64,000 nucleotides of DNA from Microbacterium invictum (GTDB lineage Bacteria; Actinomycetota; Actinomycetes; Actinomycetales; Microbacteriaceae), in contig NZ_JACIFH010000001.1 in the NCBI RefSeq assembly GCF_014197265.1, forward strand, positions 868,001-932,000, in the 5' to 3' direction. The notes beneath the pieces are model-generated. The model was given only the letters and a program-made list of their open reading frames with translations, had not been told where the DNA came from and ran no database searches. A program made the position numbers and the translations under genes. Shown here in pieces: positions 50,239 to 57,295 of the stretch. Numbering within the stretch: the stretch's first letter is position 1; each line of letters begins with the position of its first letter.

Positions 50239-51533
50239 CGCACGGTCTCGGCGCGGCCGGACACGCGCGGACGCGCGTGGTTCGCCGCGAGCTCGGCGGC
50301 CAGCATCCCGATGCCCTCCACTCCGCGCCACGGGGTGACGGGCACACCACGCTCACGCAGCTTCTGGATGGGCTCTTCGCGTTCGAGTCGGCGCAGCGCC
50401 CATGCCTCGTCCCAGAACGAGATGTGGTCGGTGCGGAGCGAGCGACGACGGCGGGGAGGCAGCATGCCGAGGCTCGCAGGGAGCGTATCGATGACGATCA
50501 CGCTCGCGCCGCGGTGGTGCAGTCGCCCGATCTCGTCGAACACATCGTCGGCCAGCAGCGGCGAGCACACGACCGCGAACGTCCCGGGGCGCAGTCGCCC
50601 CACGCGGCGGAGGTACAGGCCGCGCGGACGGTCGGCTCGCGCGTGCGCGAGCTGGGTGTCGAACACGGCGAACTGGCGGATGCCGGCGCGCGGCGGGATG
50701 TCGCCGATCATGCTGCCCAGATCGTGCACTCCCACGCGGTCACCGAGCCGGAGGTAGTGCTCCACGAGCGACGCCGCGGCGACCACGGTGGCATCGAGGC
50801 TGGATTCGGCCGGGCCGCGGTCGGGTGCGACCGTGACGTCGGCGAGCGTGTCCATGACCACCAGGACGTCGGTGTCACGATCGGCGGTGGTCGCATTCGT
50901 GTGCAGGATGCCGGTGCGCGAGGTCACGCGCCAGTTCACGCGGCTGAGGCGGTCACCGGGCTGGAAGCGCCGGATGTCGGCCAGCGAGCTGCCGTCGCCC
51001 GGACGGCGGCTCGCGTGCAGGCCGGCCAGTCCCGTCGGGTGCGGGACGACGTCGCCCCGCCCTGGGACGGCGGCCACGGGCGAGACGGTGACCGGCGGCA
51101 GCTCCTGCGTGGTGCGCGCCTGCCACAAGCCCGCATCGTCGGTGACGACGACGTGAGCGGGCGGCAGCTCGAGCCTGCCCCACCGTTGCGGACGGATCCG
51201 GACGGCGGCCCCATCGCGGTCGCACGCGGCACCCCATTGCGGGTCGAGATCGAAGCGCTGACCCGGCGCGAGTGACACGTCGACGATGCGATCGGGTCCT
51301 GCCGTCACGCGCAGCTCCACCGCCTCGCCGGTACGCACCCGCCGTGCAGTGAGCCCCACTTCGGGGCCGGGCTCGCCCCGCATCGGGCGGCGCAGCACTC
51401 CGTACACCGTCCAGCACACGAACGGCGCGGCGATGATCACCAGCGCAGGCTGGCGGGCCAGCAGCGCGAGCACGAGCGTGCCGGCGGCGAGCACCGAGGT
51501 GCGCGCCAGCGCGGTGGTGGGACGGTACCGCAT
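50235..51533 (-). CDS. DUF58 domain-containing protein
   Basis: The 432 residues match the DUF58 family found next to MoxR ATPases and often with a vWA-like fold. Two hydrophobic segments near the N-terminus (about 10-40) suggest a membrane anchor. The DUF58 core is visible as DGSSLADIRRFQPGDRLSRVNWRVTSRTGILHTNATTADRDTDVLVVMDT. The C-terminal half has the usual acidic FAVVCSPLLADDVFDEIG and a basic tail. The ATG is taken from the TGATG overlap with moxR. Function is unproven; MoxR-DUF58 systems are thought to act as chaperone or metal-insertion machinery. Confidence 0.85.
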   Translation of the reverse strand: MRYRPTTALARTSVLAAGTLVLALLARQPALVIIAAPFVCWTVYGVLRRPMRGEPGPEVGLTARRVRTGEAVELRVTAGPDRIVDVSLAPGQRFDLDPQWGAACDRDGAAVRIRPQRWGRLELPPAHVVVTDDAGLWQARTTQELPPVTVSPVAAVPGRGDVVPHPTGLAGLHASRRPGDGSSLADIRRFQPGDRLSRVNWRVTSRTGILHTNATTADRDTDVLVVMDTLADVTVAPDRGPAESSLDATVVAAASLVEHYLRLGDRVGVHDLGSMIGDIPPRAGIRQFAVFDTQLAHARADRPRGLYLRRVGRLRPGTFAVVCSPLLADDVFDEIGRLHHRGASVIVIDTLPASLGMLPPRRRRSLRTDHISFWDEAWALRRLEREEPIQKLRERGVPVTPWRGVEGIGMLAAELAANHARPRVSGRAETVR

Positions 51534-52519
51534 CACACTCCCGCGGCATCCGGAAGGTACTCGACGGGCACCGGAATACGGCTGACGACACCCGCGATCA
51601 CCTGATCGCCGGAGATGTTGCTCAGCCACAGCTCGGGCTTCACCGTGATGCGATGGGCCAGCGCAGGGACGGCGAGCGACTTGACATCGTCGGGGGTGAC
51701 GAAGGCACGCCCGTCGATCAGCGCCATCGCCCGGGCACACGTGAGAAGCGCGAGCGAGCCGCGCGGCGAGGCGCCGACCAGCAGCGACGTCTCGTCGCGC
51801 GTCGCTGCGGTGATCGCGACCGCATAGCGCCCCACAGCCGGATGGACGTAGACCGACTCGGCCGCCTGCTGCACCGCGCGCACGCCCTCGGCGTCGAGCA
51901 CGGCCGCCACCGCGATGTCGTCCGAGCGCCGCTCGATGCGCCGGGCGAGCACCTCCCATTCCTGCTTCTGATCGGGGTAGCCGAACGCGAGCCGCAGCAG
52001 GAAGCGGTCCAGCTGCGCCTCGGGCAGGGGGTAGGTGCCTTCCGTCTCGATCGGGTTCGCGGTGGCGACGACGTGAAACGGCTGCGGCAGCGGGTGGGTG
52101 CGCCCCTCGACGGTGACCTGATGCTCCTGCATCGCCTCGAGCAGGGCCGCCTGGGTCTTCGGCGGGGTGCGGTTGATTTCGTCCGCGAGCAGGAATCCGG
52201 CGAACAGGGGGCCGGGCCGGAAGGCGAACTCGCCCCGCGACTGGTCGTAGACGTAGCTGCCGGTGAGGTCGGCCGGCAGCTGGTCGGGCGTGAACTGGGC
52301 ACGGCGGAACTCGAGTCCGAGCGCCTGCGCGAAGCTGCGTGCGGCCAGCGTCTTGCCCAGTCCGGGGAAGTCCTCGATCAGCACATGACCGCCGGCGACG
52401 ATCGCGGCGAGGATCAGGCTGAGCTGCTGGCGTTTGCCGATGACGGCGCGTTCGACCTCGTCGAGCACGGATCGGCAGGCGGCGCCCGCCTCGGCGATGG
52501 ACATGGGGGATGGGTTCAC
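51533..52519 (-). CDS. MoxR family AAA+ ATPase
   Basis: MoxR ATPases are AAA+ chaperones that work with DUF58/vWA proteins. The 328 residues contain Walker A FPGLGKTLAARSFAQAL, Walker B FLLADEINRTPPKTQAALLEAMQE, the sensor region HVVATANPIETEGTYPLPEAQLDRFLLRL, and the downstream helical domain. The start is the GTG overlapping the previous stop (GTGA). The M six codons later is a weaker alternative. It belongs to a five-gene operon with DUF4129, a membrane protein, DUF58 and a membrane protein, headed by def. Confidence 0.9.
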   Translation of the reverse strand: MNPSPMSIAEAGAACRSVLDEVERAVIGKRQQLSLILAAIVAGGHVLIEDFPGLGKTLAARSFAQALGLEFRRAQFTPDQLPADLTGSYVYDQSRGEFAFRPGPLFAGFLLADEINRTPPKTQAALLEAMQEHQVTVEGRTHPLPQPFHVVATANPIETEGTYPLPEAQLDRFLLRLAFGYPDQKQEWEVLARRIERRSDDIAVAAVLDAEGVRAVQQAAESVYVHPAVGRYAVAITAATRDETSLLVGASPRGSLALLTCARAMALIDGRAFVTPDDVKSLAVPALAHRITVKPELWLSNISGDQVIAGVVSRIPVPVEYLPDAAGV

Positions 52520-52965
52520 CGTTGCATCAGCTCCCGGATGATGGTGCGTCGCTGTCCTCGGGTAAGCGGACGCGGCTCGGATGCCAGGTATCTGGCGGTC
52601 GCGGGCGGCAACGGCCCGTCTGTGGCGTGGGCGATCTTCTCGATCGTCCGGTGGAGGGTGGTGACGCTGGTCCCTGTGCCCCGCTCCGCTCCGCGCAGCT
52701 GGGCTTCGAGGGTGCGGGTGCGGCGGTCGAGATCGAGCGACCAGAACGCCGGGGCGGGCTCTTGCGGTTCGTCCAGCGGCTCTTCCTGTCCCGAATCGAA
52801 CACGTCGCGGAAGAACCAGACGGCGACAGCCGTCACGAGCCCCACGAGCACCCACACGTCCAACCGCAGGCCGAACCCGATCACCGTCAGCAGCACACCT
52901 GCGAGTGCCCCTGTGCCGAGGCCGATCGCAGCGGCGATCAGCAGGGGTCGGACCCCGCCTCTCAC
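52516..52965 (-). CDS. Small membrane protein of the MoxR operon, unknown function
   Basis: The 149 residues have two hydrophobic spans (about 9-30 and 38-52, LIAAAIGLGTGALAGVLLTV then LRLDVWVLVGLVTAVAVWFF) followed by a soluble acidic and basic region (about 60-149). No family is recognised. The GTG start overlaps the DUF4129 stop, and its own stop overlaps moxR, so it is coupled to both. The position between DUF4129 and MoxR is its only functional clue. Confidence 0.75.
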   Translation of the reverse strand: MRGGVRPLLIAAAIGLGTGALAGVLLTVIGFGLRLDVWVLVGLVTAVAVWFFRDVFDSGQEEPLDEPQEPAPAFWSLDLDRRTRTLEAQLRGAERGTGTSVTTLHRTIEKIAHATDGPLPPATARYLASEPRPLTRGQRRTIIRELMQR

Positions 52966-53660
52966 GACCGGCCCACCCGTCGGTGCACGGCGGAATCGAG
53001 CCGATCGAGGCACTCGCGCGCTTCGGCGACGGCGGCGCCCGGCAGCCGCTCACGTGAGAACAGCGCTGCGGCATACAGGCGCGAGAGCCGCCGGGCGGGG
53101 TCTGCCGGCAGGTCGAGCCGGCCCAGCATGTCCACGACGTACTCCGTGGCGGTGTCGGACTCGTTGCGGACGACTCCCGCGTCCGCCGCAATCGCCTCCA
53201 GAGCCTCCCAGCAGCGCACGACGACGCGATTGGGATCGTCGTCCACGCCGATCTGCTCACGCGCGGCGCGCAAGACCTCCTGGACGTCCTGCACGTCGAT
53301 GAGCGGCTCTTCCACGACATCGTCGATCGGGTCGTGCGATTCCTGGGCCGCCAGGCGCCGCGCGACCCGGACGATGAGGGCCGCCACCAACAGTGCCACC
53401 GCGATGGCCGCCAGGGTCGCGAGGGTCTGCACGATGGGCAGCCCCGAGACGCTGTCGCCGCTGCCCTCGAACGTGGCCTCGGGCATCGGGCTGCCCTCGG
53501 GCAGCTCCGGGGTCGGAGCCCCCGTGGGCACCGGGGCGGGTGCGCTCGTCGGCAGTGACGTCACGAGCGCGGGCAGACTCATCGTGCTGCCGAAGGCGAT
53601 GGCGACGATGACGACCCCGCCCACGAGGATGGCGGCGATCGTCTGCGTGCGCCCGCGCAT
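52962..53660 (-). CDS. DUF4129 domain-containing membrane protein
   Basis: The 232 residues have an N-terminal hydrophobic segment (about 9-32), a Pro and Thr rich linker, a second span (about 80-105), and a C-terminal DUF4129-like domain (about 130-225, with RCWEALEAIAADAGVVRNESDTATEYVVDML, LDLPADPARRLSRLYAAALFSRERL). Such proteins accompany transglutaminase-like or MoxR modules. The ATG start lies 4 bases after the def stop, so it is transcribed with def. No transglutaminase gene is in this operon. Confidence 0.8.
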   Translation of the reverse strand: MRGRTQTIAAILVGGVVIVAIAFGSTMSLPALVTSLPTSAPAPVPTGAPTPELPEGSPMPEATFEGSGDSVSGLPIVQTLATLAAIAVALLVAALIVRVARRLAAQESHDPIDDVVEEPLIDVQDVQEVLRAAREQIGVDDDPNRVVVRCWEALEAIAADAGVVRNESDTATEYVVDMLGRLDLPADPARRLSRLYAAALFSRERLPGAAVAEARECLDRLDSAVHRRVGRS

Positions 53661-53664
53661 CGTC

Positions 53665-54231
53665 CTACGCGTCGAGCGCGTCGACGCCCGGCATCCAGCT
53701 CTGTCCCGGACGCCCCCACCCGCGCTTGCGCGCGATCTTCTGCACCGTCTTCCAGTCGTCGTCATCGAGACGATCGATGTACAGGACGCCGTCGAGGTGG
53801 TCGAACTCATGCTGCATGATGCGAGCCCGCCATCCCGTGACGTGGACCTCGACCGGTGCGCCGTCCAGGTCGGTGCCGGTGACGCAGACCTCGTCCGATC
53901 GGCGCAGCGGGAACCGCTCGCCTGGGAACGAAAGGCAGCCTTCGGACTCCTCGTCCGGATCGGGCGCACCGGGCTCGACCGGCTTCAGCCACAGTTCGGG
54001 GTTGATGATGACGCCCCGCCAGGGCTCGCCCTCGTCGTCCTGGTAGGTATACGTGTAAATGCGCAGGCCGACGCCGACCTGGGGTGCGGCAAGGCCCACG
54101 CCCGGCGCCTCATCCATCGTGTCGAACATGTCGGCCACGAGCGTGCGGATCTCGTCGGTCACCTCATCGACGCGCGCAGCGACGGAGTGGAGGACGGGAT
54201 CGCCCATGATGCGAATCGGGAGAACTGCCAC
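53665..54231 (-). CDS. def: Peptide deformylase
   Basis: This enzyme removes the formyl group from nascent N-terminal fMet. The 188 residues have all three motifs: GVGLAAPQVGVG (motif 1), EGCLSFPGE (motif 2, metal Cys) and QHEFDHLDG (motif 3, HExxH-like). The fold is complete, and the length is usual. The GTG start has TAGGCT 6 bases upstream on the minus strand, and no Shine-Dalgarno sequence. It heads the minus-strand operon with DUF4129, MoxR and DUF58, which is not its usual fmt-linked place. Confidence 0.95.
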   Translation of the reverse strand: MAVLPIRIMGDPVLHSVAARVDEVTDEIRTLVADMFDTMDEAPGVGLAAPQVGVGLRIYTYTYQDDEGEPWRGVIINPELWLKPVEPGAPDPDEESEGCLSFPGERFPLRRSDEVCVTGTDLDGAPVEVHVTGWRARIMQHEFDHLDGVLYIDRLDDDDWKTVQKIARKRGWGRPGQSWMPGVDALDA

Positions 54232-54237
54232 GTCCTG

Positions 54238-54243
54238 AGCCTA
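54238..54243 (-). promoter_or_regulatory. -10-like TAGGCT for leaderless def
   Basis: The minus-strand TAGGCT lies 6 bases before the def GTG. It is part of a compact divergent promoter with the transporter gene. Confidence 0.6.
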
Positions 54244-54261
54244 CCGATGGGGACGTGCCGT

Positions 54262-54267
54262 TAGTGT
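54262..54267 (+). promoter_or_regulatory. -10-like TAGTGT for the DMT transporter gene
   Basis: TAGTGT lies 6 bases before the GTG start, opposite the def promoter. Confidence 0.5.
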
Positions 54268-54273
54268 CATGGT

Positions 54274-55368
54274 GTGGATGCCGTTGCTCTGGCCCTGGAC
54301 GACATCACCGATCAGGTGGTGGGAGTCTTCAAAGACCCCGCGATCCTCATCGGCATTCCGCTCGCGCTGCTCGGCGCCGTGTTCATGTCGTTCGGCGCGC
54401 AGTACCAGCACCGCGGCGTGCAGAAGGTCGAGCGCCTGAGCAAGGCGGCCGGCGGGCACGGCCTCACCGGCGGTCAGCTGGTCAGCCTGCTGAAACGCCC
54501 ATCGTGGGTCATCGGCACGATCATGCTCGGGCTGGCCATCGTGTGCCAGCTTGCCGCGCTCTCGTTCGCCCCGCTGATCCTCGTGCAGCCGGTCGGGGCG
54601 ATCTCGCTGGTCATCACGACGCTGCTCAACGCCCGGATCAGCGGTCATCAGCCGACGAAGCGGTCGATCACCGCCATCGCGCTGTGCGTGGGCGGAATCT
54701 TCATCTTCGTCACGATCGCTGCGCTGTACGCGACCGAGAGCGCGGTCTCCGATGCGCAGCTGATCACGGTGCTCATCATCCTCGCGGTGGTCACGATCGT
54801 GCTCACAGTGGTGTGGCTGTGGCTGCGCCATCGTATGAGCGCGCTGTTCTACATCGTGGCCGCCGGCATCATGTACGGGTTCGTGGCGACCCTGGCGAAA
54901 GTGGTCATCAGCCGCATCCAGCACGGCGACTTCGAGTGGCTGACCTTCGTCTGCCTGCTCGGGCTGGTGGCCGGCACCGGCGTGGGCGCCTACTTCGTGC
55001 AGACCGCCTATGCCTCGGGTCCACCCGACCTCGTGATCGCCGGGCTCACCGTCATAGACCCGATCGTCGCGATCACAATCGGCCTCGTCGTGCTGCAGGA
55101 GGCCGAGGGCGCACCGTGGGGGGCCTATGTAGGCTTCGGCATCGCCGGCGCCCTCGCGATCGTCGGGGTGTTCCAGCTGGCACGACATCACCCGCAGGTC
55201 CTCAGCGACAGCCAGGAGCTGCCGATTCCACGAGGCAGCGCCGGGGGAGGAACGGCCGGCGACGCCGCGCCGCGCACGGGTGCGATCCGCCTCACCGAGG
55301 CGGTGTCGAAGGTGTGGCCCGACCCTCCGGTCGACGATGACAAGCGCCTCGGTCCGCATCGTCGTTGA
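54274..55368 (+). CDS. DMT-superfamily transporter, NIPA-like (possible Mg2+ transporter)
   Basis: This is a 364-residue polytopic protein with about nine or ten spans. The segment PLILVQPVGAISLVITTLLNARISGHQPTKRS resembles the NIPA/DMT family, where magnesium transport is known for animal members. In bacteria the substrate is not proven. The C-terminal 60 residues are hydrophilic and cytosolic in prediction. The GTG start is leaderless by the -10 spacing. It is divergent from def and ends about 40 bases before tRNA-Met, so it may have no close terminator. Confidence 0.8.
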   Translation: MDAVALALDDITDQVVGVFKDPAILIGIPLALLGAVFMSFGAQYQHRGVQKVERLSKAAGGHGLTGGQLVSLLKRPSWVIGTIMLGLAIVCQLAALSFAPLILVQPVGAISLVITTLLNARISGHQPTKRSITAIALCVGGIFIFVTIAALYATESAVSDAQLITVLIILAVVTIVLTVVWLWLRHRMSALFYIVAAGIMYGFVATLAKVVISRIQHGDFEWLTFVCLLGLVAGTGVGAYFVQTAYASGPPDLVIAGLTVIDPIVAITIGLVVLQEAEGAPWGAYVGFGIAGALAIVGVFQLARHHPQVLSDSQELPIPRGSAGGGTAGDAAPRTGAIRLTEAVSKVWPDPPVDDDKRLGPHRR

Positions 55369-55391
55369 CGGGCGCCGACGCCCGGCTCCGG

Positions 55392-55397
55392 TAGGCT
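55392..55397 (+). promoter_or_regulatory. Putative -10 of tRNA-Met
   Basis: TAGGCT lies 12 bases before the mature tRNA end. The position fits a short tRNA leader. Confidence 0.4.
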
Positions 55398-55408
55398 CGT
55401 TCTCCTAC

Positions 55409-55482
55409 GGGGCGGTGGCCAAGCTGGTCAAGGCAGCGGGCTCATAACCCGACGATCGTGGGTTCAAGTCCCACCCGCCCTA
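55409..55482 (+). tRNA. tRNA-Met(CAT), probably elongator
   Basis: The 74 bases fold as a cloverleaf: acceptor GGGGCGG with CCGCCCT (one G-U), a GCC/GGC D stem, an anticodon loop CTCATAA (anticodon CAT), and a T loop TTCAAGT. The anticodon stem has one G-A mismatch at its outer pair. The initiator tRNA feature of three G-C pairs before the loop is partly present, so I call it elongator with some doubt. A lysidine-modified Ile tRNA is also possible by anticodon alone. Confidence 0.8.
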
Positions 55483-55489
55483 CGCGTGG

Positions 55490-55516
55490 AACGGTCGCCC
55501 TCGGGCGGCCGTTTCT
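55490..55516 (+). terminator. Terminator after tRNA-Met
   Basis: A 10-bp stem (55490-55499 with 55504-55513, including one T-G pair) closes a CTCG tetraloop, followed by TCT. Confidence 0.7.
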
Positions 55517-55547
55517 GATGTACCAACCACGCTCGTCGCGGCTCTCA

Positions 55548-55553
55548 TATAGT
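55548..55553 (+). promoter_or_regulatory. -10 TATAGT for the M23 peptidase gene
   Basis: TATAGT lies 37 bases before the ATG. It is followed by a GCGGGG/CCCCGC hairpin (55554-55559 with 55563-55568) in the 5' UTR. Confidence 0.5.
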
Positions 55554-55590
55554 GCGGGGCAACCCCGCGCGCCGAAGAGAGGACGCCACC

Positions 55591-56484
55591 ATGAGCATCG
55601 GGATCCGCCTTCCTGTGAGCGACGCCAGGCAGCTGAGGTACGCGTGGCGGGCCACGAGCAGCCCGAACGGCCGGCACTCGGGGATCGACTACGGCTGGAC
55701 CCAGGGTGACGTCGACAGGTCGCGGCGCAACCTGTGCGCCGGACACGGACGGGTGGAGTCGGTCACCGACGACGGCGGGTACAACCAGGGCTGGGGCAAC
55801 CGGATCTGGGTGCAGCACACCGACCGCGCGGCGACCACGTACAACCACGGCAAGACCGGCACTGCCAGGATTCGCAGAGGTCAGATCGTCGAACCCGGCC
55901 AGCTGCTGTCGGTTCAGGGGGAGACGGGCAAGGCCGCCGGCATCCATCTGCACTTCGAGCTCTACATCGACGGGACGCGGGTGGACCCGCAGCCGTATCT
56001 GGACGGCAGGAGGCTGCCGGGCACTCCGGTCGTGCCCGCGGCCATGGCCGCAGCGACCACCGGCACGACCTACGCGCAGCGCACGGTGAAGAACGTGCCG
56101 CTGAACTACATCAACGGCCGCGCCACGCCGACCACGAGTGGGGCAGTGCGCCAGAAGCTGCGCGAAGGCGTCACCGGCAGCTTCGATGCGTTCGCCCACG
56201 GCCAGAGGATCACGCAGAACGGCGTCACGACGGACCTCTGGTTCCGCGGAGCCTTCAACCACAACTGGTTCTGGGCGGGCAACTTCACGAGCCACTCCTC
56301 GGCGGGGATGAAGAGCCTCGGCGCGACACGACGGTCACGATCGGCGCACGACCCCTTCGACGACGGCGAATCGGTCTGCGGAGCCGACCTCGAGTGGGGC
56401 CACCGGTACCGGATTGCGGACCGGGCGGGTCGGCACTGGCGAGTCCGGCAGCGGCCGACACGCCTGGTAATCACACGCTTGTGA
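55591..56484 (+). CDS. M23 family peptidase with SH3-like domain, phage-lysin-like
   Basis: The 297 residues start with an M23 metallopeptidase domain (about 1-135). The zinc ligands are visible as HSGIDYG (H, D) and HLHFELYIDG (HxH). A linker and an SH3-like cell-wall-binding segment follow (about 165-245, TPTTSGAVRQKLREGVTGSFDAFAHGQRITQNGVTTDLWFRGAF). There is no signal peptide. This layout resembles phage endolysins rather than host murein hydrolases. The last roughly 60 residues (from GATRRSRS) look unlike the domain and could come from a shifted or extra frame. ATG 55591 has AGAGAGGA upstream. It lies just after tRNA-Met. Confidence 0.8.
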   Translation: MSIGIRLPVSDARQLRYAWRATSSPNGRHSGIDYGWTQGDVDRSRRNLCAGHGRVESVTDDGGYNQGWGNRIWVQHTDRAATTYNHGKTGTARIRRGQIVEPGQLLSVQGETGKAAGIHLHFELYIDGTRVDPQPYLDGRRLPGTPVVPAAMAAATTGTTYAQRTVKNVPLNYINGRATPTTSGAVRQKLREGVTGSFDAFAHGQRITQNGVTTDLWFRGAFNHNWFWAGNFTSHSSAGMKSLGATRRSRSAHDPFDDGESVCGADLEWGHRYRIADRAGRHWRVRQRPTRLVITRL

Positions 56485-56486
56485 TT
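56469..56486. repeat. Short inverted repeat across the M23 stop codon
   Basis: AATCACA and TGTGATT form a 7-bp inverted repeat with a CGCT centre that spans the stop codon. It could be a small hairpin or a protein-binding site. Confidence 0.4.
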
Positions 56487-56586
56487 CCGCCCCGGCATCA
56501 GCGATAATGGGGCCACAACCGCATAGCCCGCCGCACTCCGGCACTCAGGTCGTAGGGGAAGACGCACCTGATGAAACGGAGAAGTC

Positions 56587-57090
56587 ATGGCGACACCACA
56601 GGCGCGTGGAGTGATCTACATTCACTCCGCGCCACGCGCGTTGTGCCCCCACCTCGAGTGGGCGGTCGGCCGTGCCCTGGGACGCGCGGTCAATTTCGAC
56701 TGGGCCGACCAGCCCGTCCTCTCGGGCAGCCGCCGTGCCGAGTTCTACTGGGAGGGTCCCGCAGGCACCGGCGCTGCCCTGGCGACCGCGATCCGCGGAT
56801 GGGAGCACCTCCGATTCGAGGTCAGTGAAGATCCGTCCGGGCGCAGCGACGGTGGGCGCTGGATGCACACGCCCGGCCTCGGCATCCACTTCGCCCAGAC
56901 GGACATGGCCGGCAACGTCGTGATCGGCGAGGACCGTATCCGCTATGCGATGGAGATCGCCGCCGGCGACATCATCGAGCTGCAGCGTGAACTCGATATC
57001 GCGCTGGGTGCAGCGTGGGACGAGGAACTCGAGCCGTTCCGGCACGCGAGCGACGATGCCCCTGTCGTATGGCTCCACAAAGTCGGCTGA
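56587..57090 (+). CDS. DUF3145 family protein
   Basis: The 167 residues match the DUF3145 family, conserved in actinobacteria with no known function. Visible marks are GVIYIHSAPRALCPHLEWAVGRALG near the start, AEFYWEGPAGTGAALATAIRGWEHLRFEVSEDPS, and MHTPGLGIHFAQTDMAGNVVIGEDRIR, with an acidic C-terminus rich in DEELEPFRHASDD. The start ATG has CGGAGAAGTC upstream. A -10-like GATAAT (56503-56508) lies about 80 bases upstream. It is followed by a strong structured element and the terminator shared with fabF. Confidence 0.87.
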   Translation: MATPQARGVIYIHSAPRALCPHLEWAVGRALGRAVNFDWADQPVLSGSRRAEFYWEGPAGTGAALATAIRGWEHLRFEVSEDPSGRSDGGRWMHTPGLGIHFAQTDMAGNVVIGEDRIRYAMEIAAGDIIELQRELDIALGAAWDEELEPFRHASDDAPVVWLHKVG

Positions 57091-57148
57091 GACGACGGCA
57101 TCCGTCGCGACACTGATCGAGCACGAGGCACGACACAACTGAAGACGC

Positions 57149-57225
57149 AGGCGGGAGCGTGGCGCCAGTACGGGACTCGGTCGACGGGCTGTCCCGGGAT
57201 CCAGGACCGCGTACCGCTCCCGCCT
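57149..57225. other. Structured intergenic element between DUF3145 and fabF
   Basis: An 11-bp perfect inverted repeat (AGGCGGGAGCG at 57149-57159 with CGCTCCCGCCT at 57215-57225) closes a 55-base loop. The loop has an inner stem CGGGAC/GTCCCG (57171-57176 with 57191-57196) and GTAC at 57168 and 57211, which are mutually complementary. This suggests a branched RNA or a cruciform rather than a plain terminator. No reading frame is apparent. Confidence 0.5.
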
Positions 57226-57233
57226 GATACGAA

Positions 57234-57267
57234 AAGTCGCCCCCGGATGGCTTCCCGAGGGCGACTT
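57234..57267. terminator. Bidirectional terminator between DUF3145 and fabF
   Basis: Stem AAGTCGCCC (57234-57242) with GGGCGACTT (57259-57267) and a 16-base loop. The A and T flanks suit termination in either direction. Confidence 0.7.
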
Positions 57268-57295
57268 CTCTGTGTCGGCCAGATGCTGTCGCAGG

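Noticed and set aside
57149-57225. A tRNA or tmRNA-like gene.
   Set aside because: The closing stem is 11 bp and there is no T-loop TTCRA motif, so it is not a tRNA; it also lacks tmRNA features.
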